Shown: one piece after another, positions 1 through 11,560 of the stretch
How the letters are laid out: every line of letters begins with the position of its first letter
Position numbering within the stretch: the first letter of the stretch is position 1
Source: Macrostomum hystrix
Taxonomy: Eukaryota; Platyhelminthes; Macrostomidae
Assembly: GCA_950097015.1 (NCBI GenBank)
Contig: CATNEN010000014.1
Coordinates: 434,001 to 498,000, forward strand
Direction of reading: 5' to 3'
Length of the DNA stretch: 64,000 nucleotides
The notes under the pieces: model-generated
The model's database searches: none
What the model was told of the DNA's origin: nothing
Seen by the model: only the letters and a program-made list of their open reading frames with translations
Position numbers and translations under genes: made by a program

Positions 1-33
1 CGGACTCGAATCTACAAGAGGGGGGCAGAAGCG

Positions 34-3000
34 TCAGACAGGTCGCTGAAACTCGCTGGCTGGCTTCATGGGCAGCAGCTCGCCAAAGTAGAAGTGTTGA
101 ATGATGGGGAACTTGGCCAGAATCTCGGCCTTGTACATCTTCACGAGGCCCGAGTTCACTTTGTCCCAGGAGTAGACACCGCTGATGCCGTGCAGGGTGC
201 TCGAGTGCTCCTCAAATGGGCCAGACTTCACCTGGAAATTGCAGTCAGGACCTGCGATGAGTTTCTTGCATTGGCTTGCTGGTAACATGCGACGGGTGCC
301 CTTGCCTAGCCTAGCAAGCTGGCACTAGTACCAGTTCACAGGTAGGTTCGTTACTAGTACCAGTTCACAGGTAGGTTGGTTACTAGTACCAGTTCACAGG
401 TAGGTTCGTTACTAGTACCAGTTCACAGGTAGGTTCGTTACTAGTACCAGTTCACAGGTAGGTTGGTTACTAGTACCAGTTCACAGGTAGGTTGGTTACT
501 AGTACCAGTTCACAGGTAGGTTGGTTACTAGTACCAGTTCACAGGTAGGTTGGTTACTAGTACCAGTTCACAGGTAGGTTCGTTACTAGTACCAGTTCAC
601 AGGTAGGTTGGTTACTAGTACCAGTTCACAGGTAGGTTGGTTACTAGTACCAGTTCACAGGTAGGTTCGTTACTAGTACCAGTTCACAGGTAGGTTCGTT
701 ACTAGTACCAGTTCACAGGTAGGTTCGTTACTAGTACCAGTTCACAGGTAGGTTGGTTACTAGTACCAGTTCACAGGTAGGTTGGTTACTAGTACCAGTT
801 CACAGGTAGGTTGGTTACTAGTACCAGTTCACAGGTAGGTTGGTTACTAGTACCAGTTCACAGGTAGGTTGGTTACTAGTACCAGTTCACAGGTTAGGCT
901 TGTACTAGTACCAGTTCACAGGTTAGGCTGGTTACTAGTACCAGTTCACAGGTTAGGCTTGTTACTAGTACCAGTTCACAGGTAGGCTGGCACTAGTACT
1001 AGTTCACAGGTAGGTTGGTTACTAGTACCAGTTCACAGGTTAGGCTTGTACTAGTACCAGTTCACAGGTTAGGCTTGTTACTAGTACCAGTTCACAGGTA
1101 GGTTCGTTACTAGTACCAGTTCACAGGTAGGTTGGTTACTAGTACCAGTTCACAGGTAGGTTGGTTACTAGTACCAGTTCACAGGTAGGTTGGTTACTAG
1201 TACCAGTTCACAGGTTAGGCTTGTACTAGTACCAGTTCACAGGTTAGGCTGGTTACTAGTACCAGTTCACAGGTTAGGCTTGTTACTAGTACCAGTTCAC
1301 AGGTTAGGCTTGTTACTAGTACCAGTTCACAGGTAGGCTGGCACTAGTACTAGTTCACAGGTAGGTTGGTTACTAGTACCAGTTCACAGGTTAGGCTTTT
1401 ACTAGTACCAGTTCACAGGTTAGGCTTGTTACTAGTACCAGTTCACAGGTTAGGCTTGTTACTAGTACCAGTTCACAGGTTAGGCTGGTTACTAGTACCA
1501 GTTCACAGGTAGGCTGGCACTAGTACTAGTTCACAGGTAGGCTGGCACTAGTACTAGTTCACAGGTAGGTTGGTTAATAGTACCAGTTCACAGGTTAGGC
1601 TTGTACTAGTACCAGTTCACAGGTTAGGCTTGTTACTAGTACGAGTTCACAGGTTAGGCTTGTTACTAGTACCAGTTCACAGGTTAGGCTGGTTACTAGT
1701 ACCAGTTCACAGGTTAGGCTGGTTACTAGTACCAGTTCACAGGTTAGGCTGGTTACTAGTACCAGTTCACAGGTTAGGCTGGTTACTAGTACCAGTTCAC
1801 AGGTTAGGCTTGTTACTAGTACCAGTTCACAGGTTAGGCTGGTTACTAGTACCAGTTCACAGGTTAGGCTGGTTACTAGTACCGGTTCACAGGTTAGGCT
1901 GGTTACTAGTACCAGTTCACAGGTTAGGCTGGTTACTAGTACCAGTTCACAGGTAGGTTGGTTACTAGTACCAGTTCACAGGTTAGGCTGGTTACTAGTA
2001 CCAGTTCACAGGTTAGGCTGGTTACTAGTACCGGTTCACAGGTTAGGCTGGTTACTAGTACCAGTTCACAGGTTAGGCTTGTTACTAGTACCAGTTCACA
2101 GGTTAGGCTGGTTACTAGTACCAGTTCACAGGTTAGGCTGGTTACTAGTACCAGTTCACAGGTAGGTTGGTTACTAGTACCAGTTCACAGGTTAGGCTGG
2201 TTACTAGTACCAGTTCACAGGTTAGGCTGGTTACTAGTACCGGTTCACAGATTAGGCTTGTTACTAGTACCAGTTCACAGGTTAGGCTGGTTACTAGTAC
2301 CAGTTCACAGGTAGGCTGGTTACTAGTACCAGTTCACAGGTTAGGCTGGTTACTAGTACCAGTTCACAGGTTAGGCTGGTTACTAGTACCAGTTCACAGG
2401 TAGGTTGGTTACTAGTACCGGTTCACAGGTTAGGCTGGTTACTAGTACCAGTTCACAGGTAGGCTGGTTACTAGTACCAGTTCACAAACTAGCAAACTAG
2501 CGAGCGCAACACAAATAGTCGCTGGTCTCAAAGTTAGCTGAAGACTCAGAGCAGCATTCTCACCTGGAAGATGTAATAAAGGCAGCTAAAGAAGAGATTT
2601 TCCTTGGCCAGCTGTTCCGCCTTGCTCCTGATAGGAATGTCAGACGGTTGCACCTTCGGGTTACCGATGAGCTGCGCACTGCCCCAGATAAATGGCACGA
2701 ACTGAAAGTCGTCCAGGCACCACACACCGTGGCTGCCAGCCGGCTCCATGCGGTAAGTCACCTGGTGGAATGCAGGTAAAACTTAAAACATTAGTTTACG
2801 CAATTCTTCCAATTCGCACATGCGTCCATACGTCCATACGTCCATACGTCCACTCGTATCGCCGTACTATATAGTAATAGTCAGAAAACATGGTACAATA
2901 CACACTGAACATGACACACAGTACAAGACACACAGTACAAGACACACACAGAACAAGACAAACACAGTACAATACACACAGTACAAGACACACAGTACAA

Positions 3001-3975
3001 GACACACAGTACAAGACACACCCAGTACAAGACACACACAGTACAAGACACACAGTAAAAGACACACAGTACAAGACACACACAGTATAGGACACACAGT
3101 AAAAGACACACAGTACAAGACACACAGTACAAGACACACAGTACAAGACACACCCAGTACAAGACACACAGTACAAGACACACACAGTACAGGACACACA
3201 CAGAACAAGACACACACAGTACAAGACACACACAGAACAAAACACACAGTACAAGACACACCCAGTACAAGACACACAGTACAAGACACACACAGTACAG
3301 GACACACAGTAAAAGACACACGGTACAAGACACACACAGAACAAGACACACACAGTACAAGACACACACAGTACAAGACACACACAAAGTACTTGTCTAA
3401 GCACTCAGACCACGATACTAAGATCAGCGAGGTCGCACCTGAAGTCGCCGCACCAGTGCCAGGTAGCGGGCGAACACGGACAGGCCGGCGGCAGCGCAGT
3501 CAGCTGTGACGAGGAAGCCGGCCTTGAACAGGCAGCACAGGAAGGCCACGAAGGCCAGCTCGTGCCCCGTGCCGTAGTCGATGCGGGTGGCGTTGCCGAA
3601 CGACTCGATGAAATAGCCGACGAGCTCTGCGCGCCGCTGCTCCGGCCGGTCATGGCCGAGTCCGTCAGCAAGGCAGTCAGTCAGCAGGGCTGGCGCCTCG
3701 GCTTCGAGCCTCTGAAACCAGGTCTTGAAGGCGCGGTTGCCAAAGCGGGCAGGCTGCTCCACCGGCGGGATCTCGTCGATCCAGATGTTCAGCTTGTCCA
3801 GCAGGGAGTTAAGGCGGGCGCACCGCTCGGACACCGAGTAGCTGTCCGGCCCCGGCTCCAGTGGCTTGCCGCGCACCGAGCTGCTCACGGCGGCGATAAA
3901 GCCCAGAATCTCCTGGTAGGCCAGCGACCGCTCCCAGTCGCGCATATTGGCCGGCGAGCGGACCAGTTTTTCCAT
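34..3975 (-). CDS. PTPA: Serine/threonine protein phosphatase 2A activator (PTPA), 3 coding exons
   Basis: Exons 3975..3439, 2761..2564 and 231..34 join in phase 0 to about 310 residues; vertebrate PTPA is about 320. PTPA is a peptidyl-prolyl isomerase-like activator of PP2A that helps assemble the active phosphatase. Family signatures read in order: the N-terminal segment with [16 protein letters not shown], then [12 protein letters not shown], then [20 protein letters not shown] with FIWGSAQLI, and in the last exon [16 protein letters not shown] and [11 protein letters not shown]. Donors are GTGCGA and GTGAGA, and both acceptors are CCAG/GTG. The ATG at 3975 is chosen because the frame has a stop at 4012-4014 and no other ATG between; a CGCAG acceptor lies 9 nt upstream. 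Stop is TGA at 34-36. Both introns are almost wholly minisatellite. Confident identification from conserved blocks. Confidence 0.95.
320..2490. repeat. 29-30 bp minisatellite filling PTPA intron 2
   Basis: About 73 head-to-tail units with the core TACTAGTACCAGTTCACAGG. The 29-bp form (GGTAGGTTGG/CG) dominates the left part and the 30-bp form (GGTTAGGCTGG/TTG) the right, with mixed blocks between, so the array grew by local block duplication. The plus strand of each unit contains CACAG/GTAGGT, a combined acceptor and donor consensus, antisense to the gene. Reading frames across it are artefacts of the period. Confidence 0.97.
2818..3392. repeat. Short tandem repeats in PTPA intron 1 (CGTCCATA-type and 14-16 bp CAGTACAAGACACA array)
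   Basis: A short block of about four 8-10 bp CGTCCATA units (2818-2860) is followed from about 2918 by roughly 30 units of CAGTACAAGACACA, varying 14-16 bp by extra CA and single-base changes (AGAACAAG, AGTAAAAG). It occupies most of the 677-bp intron 1 of PTPA. The Cys/Val-rich and Thr/His-rich frames through it are repeat artefacts. Confidence 0.93.
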
Positions 3976-4072
3976 GTGCGACTGCTGCGGGTGGCGAAGG
4001 CGTCTCGGGCGTCAATTTACTGGCCAAAAGGCTCGCAAACTCCTGCTCACTACTAGCTCACTAGCTCACTAG

Positions 4073-4198
4073 AGAAACAGCAGCTACGACTGTCGAACCA
4101 GACTAGCTGCTCACTAGGTTAGGCCTAGCGATTTCACGCAACCGTAATAATGAATAACAGCATTAGCAGCTGAGAAACAGCAGCTACGACTGTCGAAC
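4073..4198. repeat. Dispersed duplicate in the PPIL2-PTPA spacer
   Basis: A 28-bp segment starting GAGAAACAGCAGCTACGACT occurs at about 4073 and again at about 4171 in the 477-bp spacer between the PPIL2 stop (4453) and the PTPA start (3975). I see no gene in this spacer; it should hold the PTPA 5' end and PPIL2 3' end. Confidence 0.7.
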
Positions 4199-4452
4199 CT
4201 GACTAAGCTGGTGTTCTACTTGTAATATTGCATAGCCTGTCTGAATTAAAATCTATTATGGAAATGATCACAGAAAGCGGAAAATATTTTAAGCGGAGCA
4301 CGGAAGAAACGCGTGTATTATTATAACCATTTGTGCGAAGCGCTCGGGTTGCCTAAGGCAGAGGCAGACTTTTATGATGAACTGTGAAAGAGATTTGCAA
4401 ATGAGTGTTCAGCAATTGTCAAACAATAAGCCTAGTCAATCATCACTGCCTG

Positions 4453-4547
4453 TCACCAGGCACTGAAGTCGTTCAGCTGACTCGCATCCTTTACGGAGCG
4501 GACCTTCTTGGGCGGCCCAAGCTCCTGCCGGGCCAGTTGAGCGGGTC

Positions 4548-4581
<34 letters not shown>

Positions 4582-7500
4582 AATCTGGCGCAGGTTGAGA
4601 AACTGGCCGACCCCGGTGCCGAAGGCTTTCTTTGGCTGCGAAGTCACCGCGGGAGTCGCCGACGTTGAAGCGGCCGAGGGCACGGCGGAGGCTGCGGCCA
4701 GGGCGGCCCGCTCAGCAGCCAGTGCGGAGTCCACCTGCTCGAAGGGGTCCACGAACACCTGGAAGGGCAAGACAAAAATATTTTCTAAATACAAAGTACA
4801 AAATACAAAATTCTTTAATTTTCTAAATTAAAGAATGCATGCCGATATTTTGGTTGTTCTACACTCACCTGAGCAGCCAGGATTCGCACCTCCTCAATTG
4901 GCCGGTCATTTTTGTCCACCTCCACGGCCTCGATGCGGTCAAGCGTTTCCGAGCCACCAACCAGCCGGCCGAACACCGAGTGCCGCCTGTCCAGGTGCCG
5001 ACACGATCGGTAGGTAATGAAGAACTGGCTGCGGTTCGTGTTCGGGCCTGAGTTCGCCATGCTAAGCACGCCGCGGCCGTCGTGGTTCAGGAATGGCCGC
5101 AGCTCGTCGCGAATGGCGCCGCCCCAGGCGCTCTCGCCGCCAGTTCCCGTGCCAGTGGGGTCGCCGCCCTGCAGTACAAAGTGCCGCACGGACCTGGAAG
5201 AGCGACAGGCGCGGTGGACGTGAACCACTTGGGATCTGTGAGCTCAGTTGGTCAGAGGAGTTAATAGCTTGGGATCTGTGAGCTCAGTTGGTCAGAGGAG
5301 TTAATAGCTTGGGATCTGTGAGCTCAGTTGGTCAGAGGAGTTAATAGCTTGGGATCTGTGAGCTCAGTTGGTCAGAGGAGTTAATAGCTTGGGATCTGTG
5401 AGCTCAGTTGGTCAGAGGAGTTAATAGCTTGGGATCTGTGAGCTCAGTTGGTCAGAGGAGTTAATAGCTTGGGATCTGTGAGCTCAGCTGGTCAGAGGAG
5501 TTAATAGCTTGGGATCTGTGAGCTCAGCTGATCAGTGGAGTGAATGACCTGGAATCTGTGATCTCAGCTGGTCAGTGGAGTGAATGACCTGGAATCTGTG
5601 ATCTCAGCTGGTCAGAGGAGTGAATGACCTGGAATCTGTGATCTCAGCTGGTCAGTGGAGTGAATGACCTGGAATCTGTGAGCTCAGCTGGTCAGTGGAG
5701 TGAATGACCTGGAATCTGTGATCTCAGCTGGTCAGTGGAGTGAATGACCTGGAATCTGTGATCTCAGCTGGTCAGTGGAGTGAATGACCTGGAATCTGTG
5801 ATCTCAGTTGGTCAGCGGAGTGAATGACCTGGGATCTGTGAGCTCAGCTGTTTCGTTCAGTGAAGACTTGGGATCTGTGAGCTCAGCTGGTCAGTGGAGT
5901 GAATGACCTGGGATCTGTGAGCTCAGCTGTTTCGTTCAGTGAAGACTTGGGATCTGTGAGCTCAGCTGGTCAGAGGAGTGAATGACCTGGAATCTGTGAT
6001 CTCAGCTGGTCAGTGGAGTGAATGACCTGGAATCTGTGATCTCAGCTGGTCAGTGGAGTGAATGACCTGGAATCTGTGATCTCAGCTGGTCAGTGGAGTG
6101 AATAACCTGGAATCCGTGATCTCAGCTGGTCAGTGGAGTGAATGACCTGGAATCTGTGATCTCAGCTGGTCAGTGGAGTGAATGACCTGGAATCTGTGAT
6201 CTCAGCTGGTCAGTGGAGTGAATGACCTGGAATCTGTGAGCTCAGCTGGTCAGAGGAGTGAATGACCTGGAATCTGTGAGCTCAGCTGGTCAGTGGAGTG
6301 AATGACCTGGAATCTGTGATCTCAGCTGGTCAGTGGAGTGAATGACCTGGAATCTGTGAGCTCAGCTGGTCAGAGGAGTGAATGACCTGGAATCTGTGAG
6401 CTCAGCTGGTCAGAGGAGTTAATGACCTGGAATCTGTGATCTCAGCTGGTCAGTGGAGTGAATGACCTGGAATCTGTGATCTCAGCTGGTCAGTGGAGTG
6501 AATGACCTGGAATCTGTGAGCTCAGCTGGTCAGAGGAGTGAATGACCTGGAATCTGTGAGCTCAGCTGGTCAGAGGAGTTAATAGCTTGGGATCTGTGAG
6601 CTCAGCTGGTCAGTGGAGTGAAGACTTGGGATCTGTGAGCTCAGTTGGTCAGCGGAGTGAATGACCTGGGATCTGTGAGCTCAGCTGGTCAGTGGAGTGA
6701 AGACTTGGGATCTGTGAGCTCAGTTGGTCAGCGGAGTGAATGACCTGGAATCTGTGATCTCAGTTGGTCAGCGGAGTGAATGACCTGGGATCTGTGAGCT
6801 CAGCTGTTTCGTTCAGTGAAGACTTGGGATCTGTGAGCTCAGTTGGTCAGCGGAGTGAATGACCTGCGATCTGTGAGCTCAGCTGTTTCGTTCAGTGAAG
6901 ACTTGGGATCTGTGAGCTCAGCTGTTTCGTTCAGTGAAGACTTGGGATCTGTGAGCTCAGCTGTTCCGTTCAGTGAAGACTTGGGATCTGTGAGCTCAGC
7001 TGTTTCGTTCAGTGAAGACTTGGGATCTGTGAGCTCAGCTGTTCCGTTCAGTGAAGACTTGGGATCTGTGAGCTCAGCTGTTCCGTTCAGTGAAGACTTG
7101 GGATCTGTGAGCTCAGCTGTTTCGTTTAGTGAAGACTTGGGATCTGTGAGCTCAGCTGTTCCGTTCAGTGAAGACTTGGGATCTGTGAGCTCAGCTGTTC
7201 CGTTCAGTGAAGACTTGGGATCTGTGAGCTCAGCTGTTCAGCTGTTTTTTATTTTACCTGTGAAACACGGTGCCATTGTAGTAGCCCTTGCGGCAGAGCA
7301 GGATGAAGTTCTCGCAAGTTTTGGGGCAGTGCTCGCAGTCCAGCTCCAGATTTAGCTGACCAAAGTTGGTCTCGAGGCGCACGTAGCCTTTGGCCTTGAT
7401 CCGTGGGTATCGCACCTCGTCGTCATCCAGTCGGGCGGCTTCCAGGTGGGTGACGCGGTCCATTGTTGTGGACGTGAAGCTGGCGGCAGCAGCGCCAGTC

Positions 7501-10500
7501 GAGTAGTGGGCTGCATTGATCTTATCATCTGCCTGACAAAGGGTGGTACGGGAGTCTGTGTGCCCCAGTTCGATGGCACTCACATACAGCTCCATCCCTG
7601 AACCTTCAACAGCTGCACCCCTGACCCTTCAGCAGCTGCACCACTGACAAGCAGCTCCTCCCCTTGCCCTTCAGTAGCTACACCATCATCCTTCAGCAGC
7701 TACACCATCATCCTTCAGTAGCTACACCATCATCCTTCAGCAGCGACACCATCATCCTTCAGCAGCTACACCATCATCCTTCAGTAGCTACACCATCATC
7801 CTTCAATAGCTACACCATCATCCTTCAGTAGCTACACCATCATCCTTCAATAGCTACACCATCATCCTTCAGTAGATACATCATCATCCTTCAGTAGCTA
7901 CACCATCATCCTTCAGCAGCTACACCATCATCCTTCAGTAGCTACACCATCATCCTTCAGCAGCGACACCATCATCCTTCAGCAGCTACACCATCATCCT
8001 TCAGTAGCTACACCATCATCCTTCAATAGCTACACCATCATCCTTCAATAGCTACACCATCATCCTTCAGTAGATACACCATCATCCTTCAGCAGCTACA
8101 CCATCATCCTTCAGTAGATACACCATCATCCTTCAGTAGATACACCATCATCCTTCAGTAGATACACCATCATCCTTCAGCAGCTACACTCACAGTGGGA
8201 GCCTTACCTTCCTACGCAGCCCGGTACCATCCGCCATCTCGGGGCCACGCAGGGCCTCCCGGTTGGCCTTGGAGTTGGCAGCTGCGTCAGCGCGAATCTT
8301 GGCCACGGCGGCCAGGGCCTCGCGGGCCTCCTGGGAAGCGACTCGCGCCGACTGAGCGCCGCCGCCATCGTCCAGCCGGATGCCATTGCGCACGTGGTAA
8401 AAGTTGGTGATGTCGCGCTTGTCGAAGTTCATGGGGTCCTGGATAGTGATGATGTCAGACCTTGCGAACTTCGTCCCATCCAGCAGGTCCTGCCAGTTGC
8501 TGGGCTTCACGTTCAGCTGGTCGACAGCGTCCTGTGGATGCGATGAACAGAAATCCCCACCAACATTTAGGGCCTGGCCCGCAAGGCTGTTAAGGGTGTT
8601 CTAGCCTGGCCAGCTAGGGGTGTTCTAGCCAGCTAGGGGTGTTCTAGCCAGCTAGGGGTGTTCTAGCCAGCTAGGGGTGTTCTAGCCAGCTAGGGGTGTT
8701 CTAGCCAGCTAGGGGTGTTCTAGCCTGGCCAGCTAGGGGTGTTCTAGCCTGGCCAGCTAGGGGTGTTCTAGCCTGGCCAGCTAGGGGTGTTCTAGCCTGG
8801 CCAGCTAGGGGTGTTCTAGCCTGGCCAGCTAGGGGTGTTCTAGCCAGGCCAGCTAGGGGTGTTCTAGCCAGGCCAGCTAGGGGTGTTCTAGCCAGGCCAG
8901 CTAGGGGTGTTCTAGCCAGGCCAGCTAGGGGTGTTCTAGCCAGGCCAGCTAGGGGTGTTCTAGCCAGGCCAGCTAGGGGTGTTCTAGCCAGGCCAGCTAG
9001 GGGTGTTCTAGCCTGGCCAGCTAGGGGTGTTCTAGCCAGCTAGGGGTGTTCTAGCCAGCTAGGGGTGTTCTAGCCAGCTAGGGGTGTTCTAGCCAGCTAG
9101 GGGTGTTCTAGCCAGCTAGGGGTGTTCTAGCCAGCTAGGGGTGTTCTAGCCAGCTAGGGGTGTTCTAGCCAGCTAGGGGTGTTCTAGCCAGCTAGGGGTG
9201 TTCTAGCCAGCTAGGGGTGTTCTAGCCAGCTAGGGGTGTTCTAGCCAGCTAGGGGTGTTCTAGCCAGCTAGGGGTGTTCTAGCCAGCTAGGGGTGTTCTA
9301 GCCAGCTAGGGGTGTTCTAGCCAGCTAGGGGTGTTCTAGCCAGCTAGGGGTGTTCTAGCCAGCTAGGGGTGTTCTAGCCAGCTAGGGGTGTTCTAGCCAG
9401 CTAGGGGTGTTCTAGCCAGCTAGGGGTGTTCTAGCCAGCTAGGGGTGTTCTAGCCAGCTAGGGGTGTTCTAGCCAGCTAGGGGTGTTCTAGCCAGCTAGG
9501 GGTGTTCTAGCCAGCTAGGGGTGTTCTAGCCAGCTAGGGGTGTTCTAGCCAGCTAGGGGTGTTCTAGCCAGCTAGGGGTGTTTTAGCCAGCTAGGGGTGT
9601 TCTAGCCAGCTAGGGGTGTTCTAGCCAGCTAGGGGTGTTCTAGCCAGCTAGGGGTGTTCTAGCCAGCTAGGGGTGTTCTAGCCAGCTAGGGGTGTTCTAG
9701 CCAGCTAGGGGTGTTCTAGCCAGCTAGGGGTGTTCTAGCCAGCTAGGGGTGTTCTAGCCAGCTAGGGGTGTTCTAGCCAGCTAGGGGTGTTCTAGCCAGC
9801 TAGGGGTGTTCTAGCCAGCTAGGGGTGTTCTAGCCAGCTAGGGGTGTTCTAGCCAGCTAGGGGTGTTCTAGCCAGCTAGGGGTGTTCTAGCCAGCTAGGG
9901 GTGTTCTAGCCAGCTAGGGGTGTTCTAGCCAGCTAGGGGTGTTCTAGCCAGCTAGGGGTGTTCTAGCCAGCTAGGGGTGTTCTAGCCTGGCCAGCTAGGG
10001 GTGTTCTAGCCTGGCCAGCTAGGGGTGTTCTAGCCAGGCCAGCTAGGGGTGTTCTAGCCTGGCCAGCTAGGGGTGTTCTAGCCTGGCCAGTTAGGGTGCT
10101 CTAGCCTGGCCAGTTCTAGGCTGGAGAGTTTAGGTGTTTTAAGCTGGACTAGTTTTTAGCGATATCGGCTCGTTGGAGCAGTAGGGGTGATTACTCGCCT
10201 TTAAGTAGACGTTGCCAGACGTTGCTATGGCAACAATGTGGCTGCTGTGGGTGAACACCTTGTAGGTCACGGGGCAGAAGTAGCGGCCGTCGGCATTCTT
10301 GTGGAAGTGCAGCTCGATCAGGTCGCGCCGGGCCATCTTCTCGCCGGTGACTGGGCTGACGCCGTACTTCTTGAGGAAGTCCTGGATGTTCTTCAACTCG
10401 AACACCACGCCGTCGCGGGTGCACAGTGGCGTGGCGAACGGCTGCAGGCTCAGCGCACAGTAGTCGAAGGGCAGCCGCTGCAGCACCGTCTGGGCCGGCC

Positions 10501-10582
10501 GACCGGTCTTTCCGCCGAAGTCCTCCGCCCACTCGGTGGGCCGGATGTGCAAAGTGTCCTTCGAGTGCTGCTTCTTGCCCAT
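4453..10582 (-). CDS. PPIL2: U-box cyclophilin-like peptidyl-prolyl isomerase (PPIL2/CYC4), 5 exons
   Basis: Exons 10582..10199, 8531..8208, 7532..7258, 5193..4869 and 4758..4453 join in frame to about 537 residues (human 520). PPIL2 is a nuclear protein of the spliceosome with an N-terminal U-box (E3 ligase type) and a C-terminal cyclophilin domain. Exon 1 gives the MGKKQHSKD start and the U-box around residues 35-110 (DYCALSLQPF, CTRDGVVFELKNI). Exon 3 carries INAAHYSTG and the cyclophilin start (residue ~286); exon 4 has QGGDPTGTGTGGES and NRSQFFITYRSC. The position of cyclophilin A Trp121 is His here. Exon 5 adds a CAG-encoded run of about ten Gln and ends NDFSAW, like the human C-terminus. 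Intron 1 uses a GC donor (AAG/GCGAGT). A CCGCAG acceptor lies 2 nt before the ATG. Introns 1-3 each hold a different minisatellite; intron 4 is 110 bp. Confidence 0.95.
4551..4580. repeat. CTG/CAG triplet repeat coding poly-Gln in PPIL2
   Basis: About ten TGC/CTG triplets on the plus strand encode a Gln run on the minus strand between the cyclophilin domain and the conserved C-terminus of PPIL2. It is in frame and probably length-variable. Confidence 0.9.
5222..7245. repeat. 40/39 bp minisatellite filling PPIL2 intron 3
   Basis: About 50 units based on CTGTGAGCTCAGCTGGTCAG. Three blocks are visible: a homogeneous block with GGAGTTAATAGCTTGG (5222-5520), a block with GGAGTGAATGACCTGG (5520-6860, interspersed with others), and a 39-bp block with TTTCGTTCAGTGAAGACTTGG (mainly 6860-7240). 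The 39-bp form stays open in one frame (EDLGSVSSAV) only because 39 is divisible by three. Confidence 0.97.
7660..8190. repeat. 22 bp minisatellite in PPIL2 intron 2
   Basis: About 24 units of CAGTAGCTACACCATCATCC plus TT, with CAGCAGC, CAATAGC and CAGTAGA variants, fill most of the 675-bp intron 2 between exons 8531..8208 and 7532..7258. Confidence 0.95.
8596..10105. repeat. 19/24 bp minisatellite filling PPIL2 intron 1
   Basis: About 75 units of GGGGTGTTCTAGCCAGCTA. The centre (about 9030-9985) is an almost pure 19-bp array; both flanks (8710-9030 and 9985-10100) carry a 24-bp form with an extra CTGG/AGG stretch. The near-identical core with variant edges is the expected pattern of recent expansion by unequal exchange. 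Confidence 0.97.
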
Positions 10583-10583
10583 G
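10198..10583 (-). promoter_or_regulatory. PPIL2 exon 1 boundaries: GC donor and ATG-proximal acceptor
   Basis: Exon 1 ends at 10199 with AAG followed by GCGAGT, a GC-type 5' splice site. Joining here and at the 8531 acceptor (CCACAG/GAC) reproduces the family alignment residue for residue (GNVYLK then DAVDQLN). At the other end the sequence CCGCAG precedes the ATG by two bases, a likely trans- or cis-splice acceptor. Confidence 0.8.
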
Positions 10584-10714
10584 GCTGCGGGATCGGCAGT
10601 GCGATTTTAAGTGGTACTTATGAAAATGCAGTACATTCGGCCTTGCTGTTCATTTCTGTCCTTTAAAATACTTGCTTTTGGCTAAAGTATGGGCAGCGAG
10701 AAATCTCACGGACC

Positions 10715-11560
10715 ATATGAGCTGGGGATTTGGCTCGGCTGCCACAGTATCTGGGATTGAGCTGGGGATCTGGCTCCGCTGCAACAGCATCTGGGATTGA
10801 GCTGGGGATCTGGCTCCGCTGCCACAGTATCTGGGATTGAGCTGGAGATCTGGGTCCGCTGCCACAGTATCTGGGATTGAGCTGGGGATCTGGCTCCGCT
10901 GCCACAGCATCTGGGATTGAGCTGGGGAGCAGAGCCAAAGCTGGGGAGCAGAGCTGGGGAGCAAAGGAGCAGAGCTGGGGAGCACAGCTCAATCTGGGAT
11001 TGAGCTGGGGATCTGGCTCCGCTGCAACAGCATCTGGGGTTGAGCTGGGGATCTGGCTCCGCTGCAACAGCATCTGGGGTTGAGCTGGGGATCTGGCTCC
11101 GCTGCAACAGCATCTGGGATTGAGCTGGGGATCTGGCTCCGCTGCCACAGCATCTGGGATTGAGCTGGGATCTGGCTCCGCTGCCACAGTATCTGGGATT
11201 GAGCTGGGGATCTGGCTCCGCTGCCACAGCATCTGGGATTGAGCTGGGGATCTGGCTCCGCTGCCACAGCATCTGGGATTGAGCTGGGGATCTGGCTCCG
11301 CTGCAACAGCATCTGGGGTTGAGCTGGGAATTTGGCTCCGCTGCCACAGCATCTGGGATTGAGCTGGGGATCTGGCTCCGCTGCAACAGCATCTGGGATT
11401 GAGCTGGGGATCTGGCTCCGCTGCAACAGCATCTGGGATTGAGCTGGGGATCTGGCTCCGCTGCCACAGCATCTGGGATTGAGCTGGGGATCTGGCTCCG
11501 CTGCAACAGCATCTGGGGTTGAGCTGGGAATTTGGCTCTGCTGCCACAGCATCTGGGATT
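10715..11560. repeat. 40 bp minisatellite upstream of PPIL2
   Basis: About 20 units based on CTGGGATTGAGCTGGGGATC followed by TGGCTCCGCTGCCACAGCAT. The array is broken at 10920-10990 by a short GGGGAGCAGAG(C)-type run. It sits 130 bp upstream of the PPIL2 ATG, in the 2.1-kb spacer to PDCD6. Long frames across it on the minus strand (up to about 290 codons) are period artefacts. The rest of the spacer (11560-12150) is AT-rich with no gene that I can see. Confidence 0.96.

Noticed and set aside
1570-2403. Leu/Val/His-rich frames in the 29-30 bp array
   Set aside because: Satellite within PTPA intron 2, antisense to the gene.
2796-3509. Cys/Val-rich and Thr/His/Gln-rich frames
   Set aside because: Products of the CAGTACAAGACACA repeat in PTPA intron 1.
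8596-10105. CRISPR-like regular array
   Set aside because: Units abut with no unique spacers and sit in an intron of a eukaryotic gene; it is a minisatellite. The same applies to all other arrays here.
10663-11547. Long minus-strand frames (up to 294 codons) of SPAQSQMLWQRSQIP type
   Set aside because: Frames across the 40-bp array, repeated in all three phases with similar composition; no start context and no homology.
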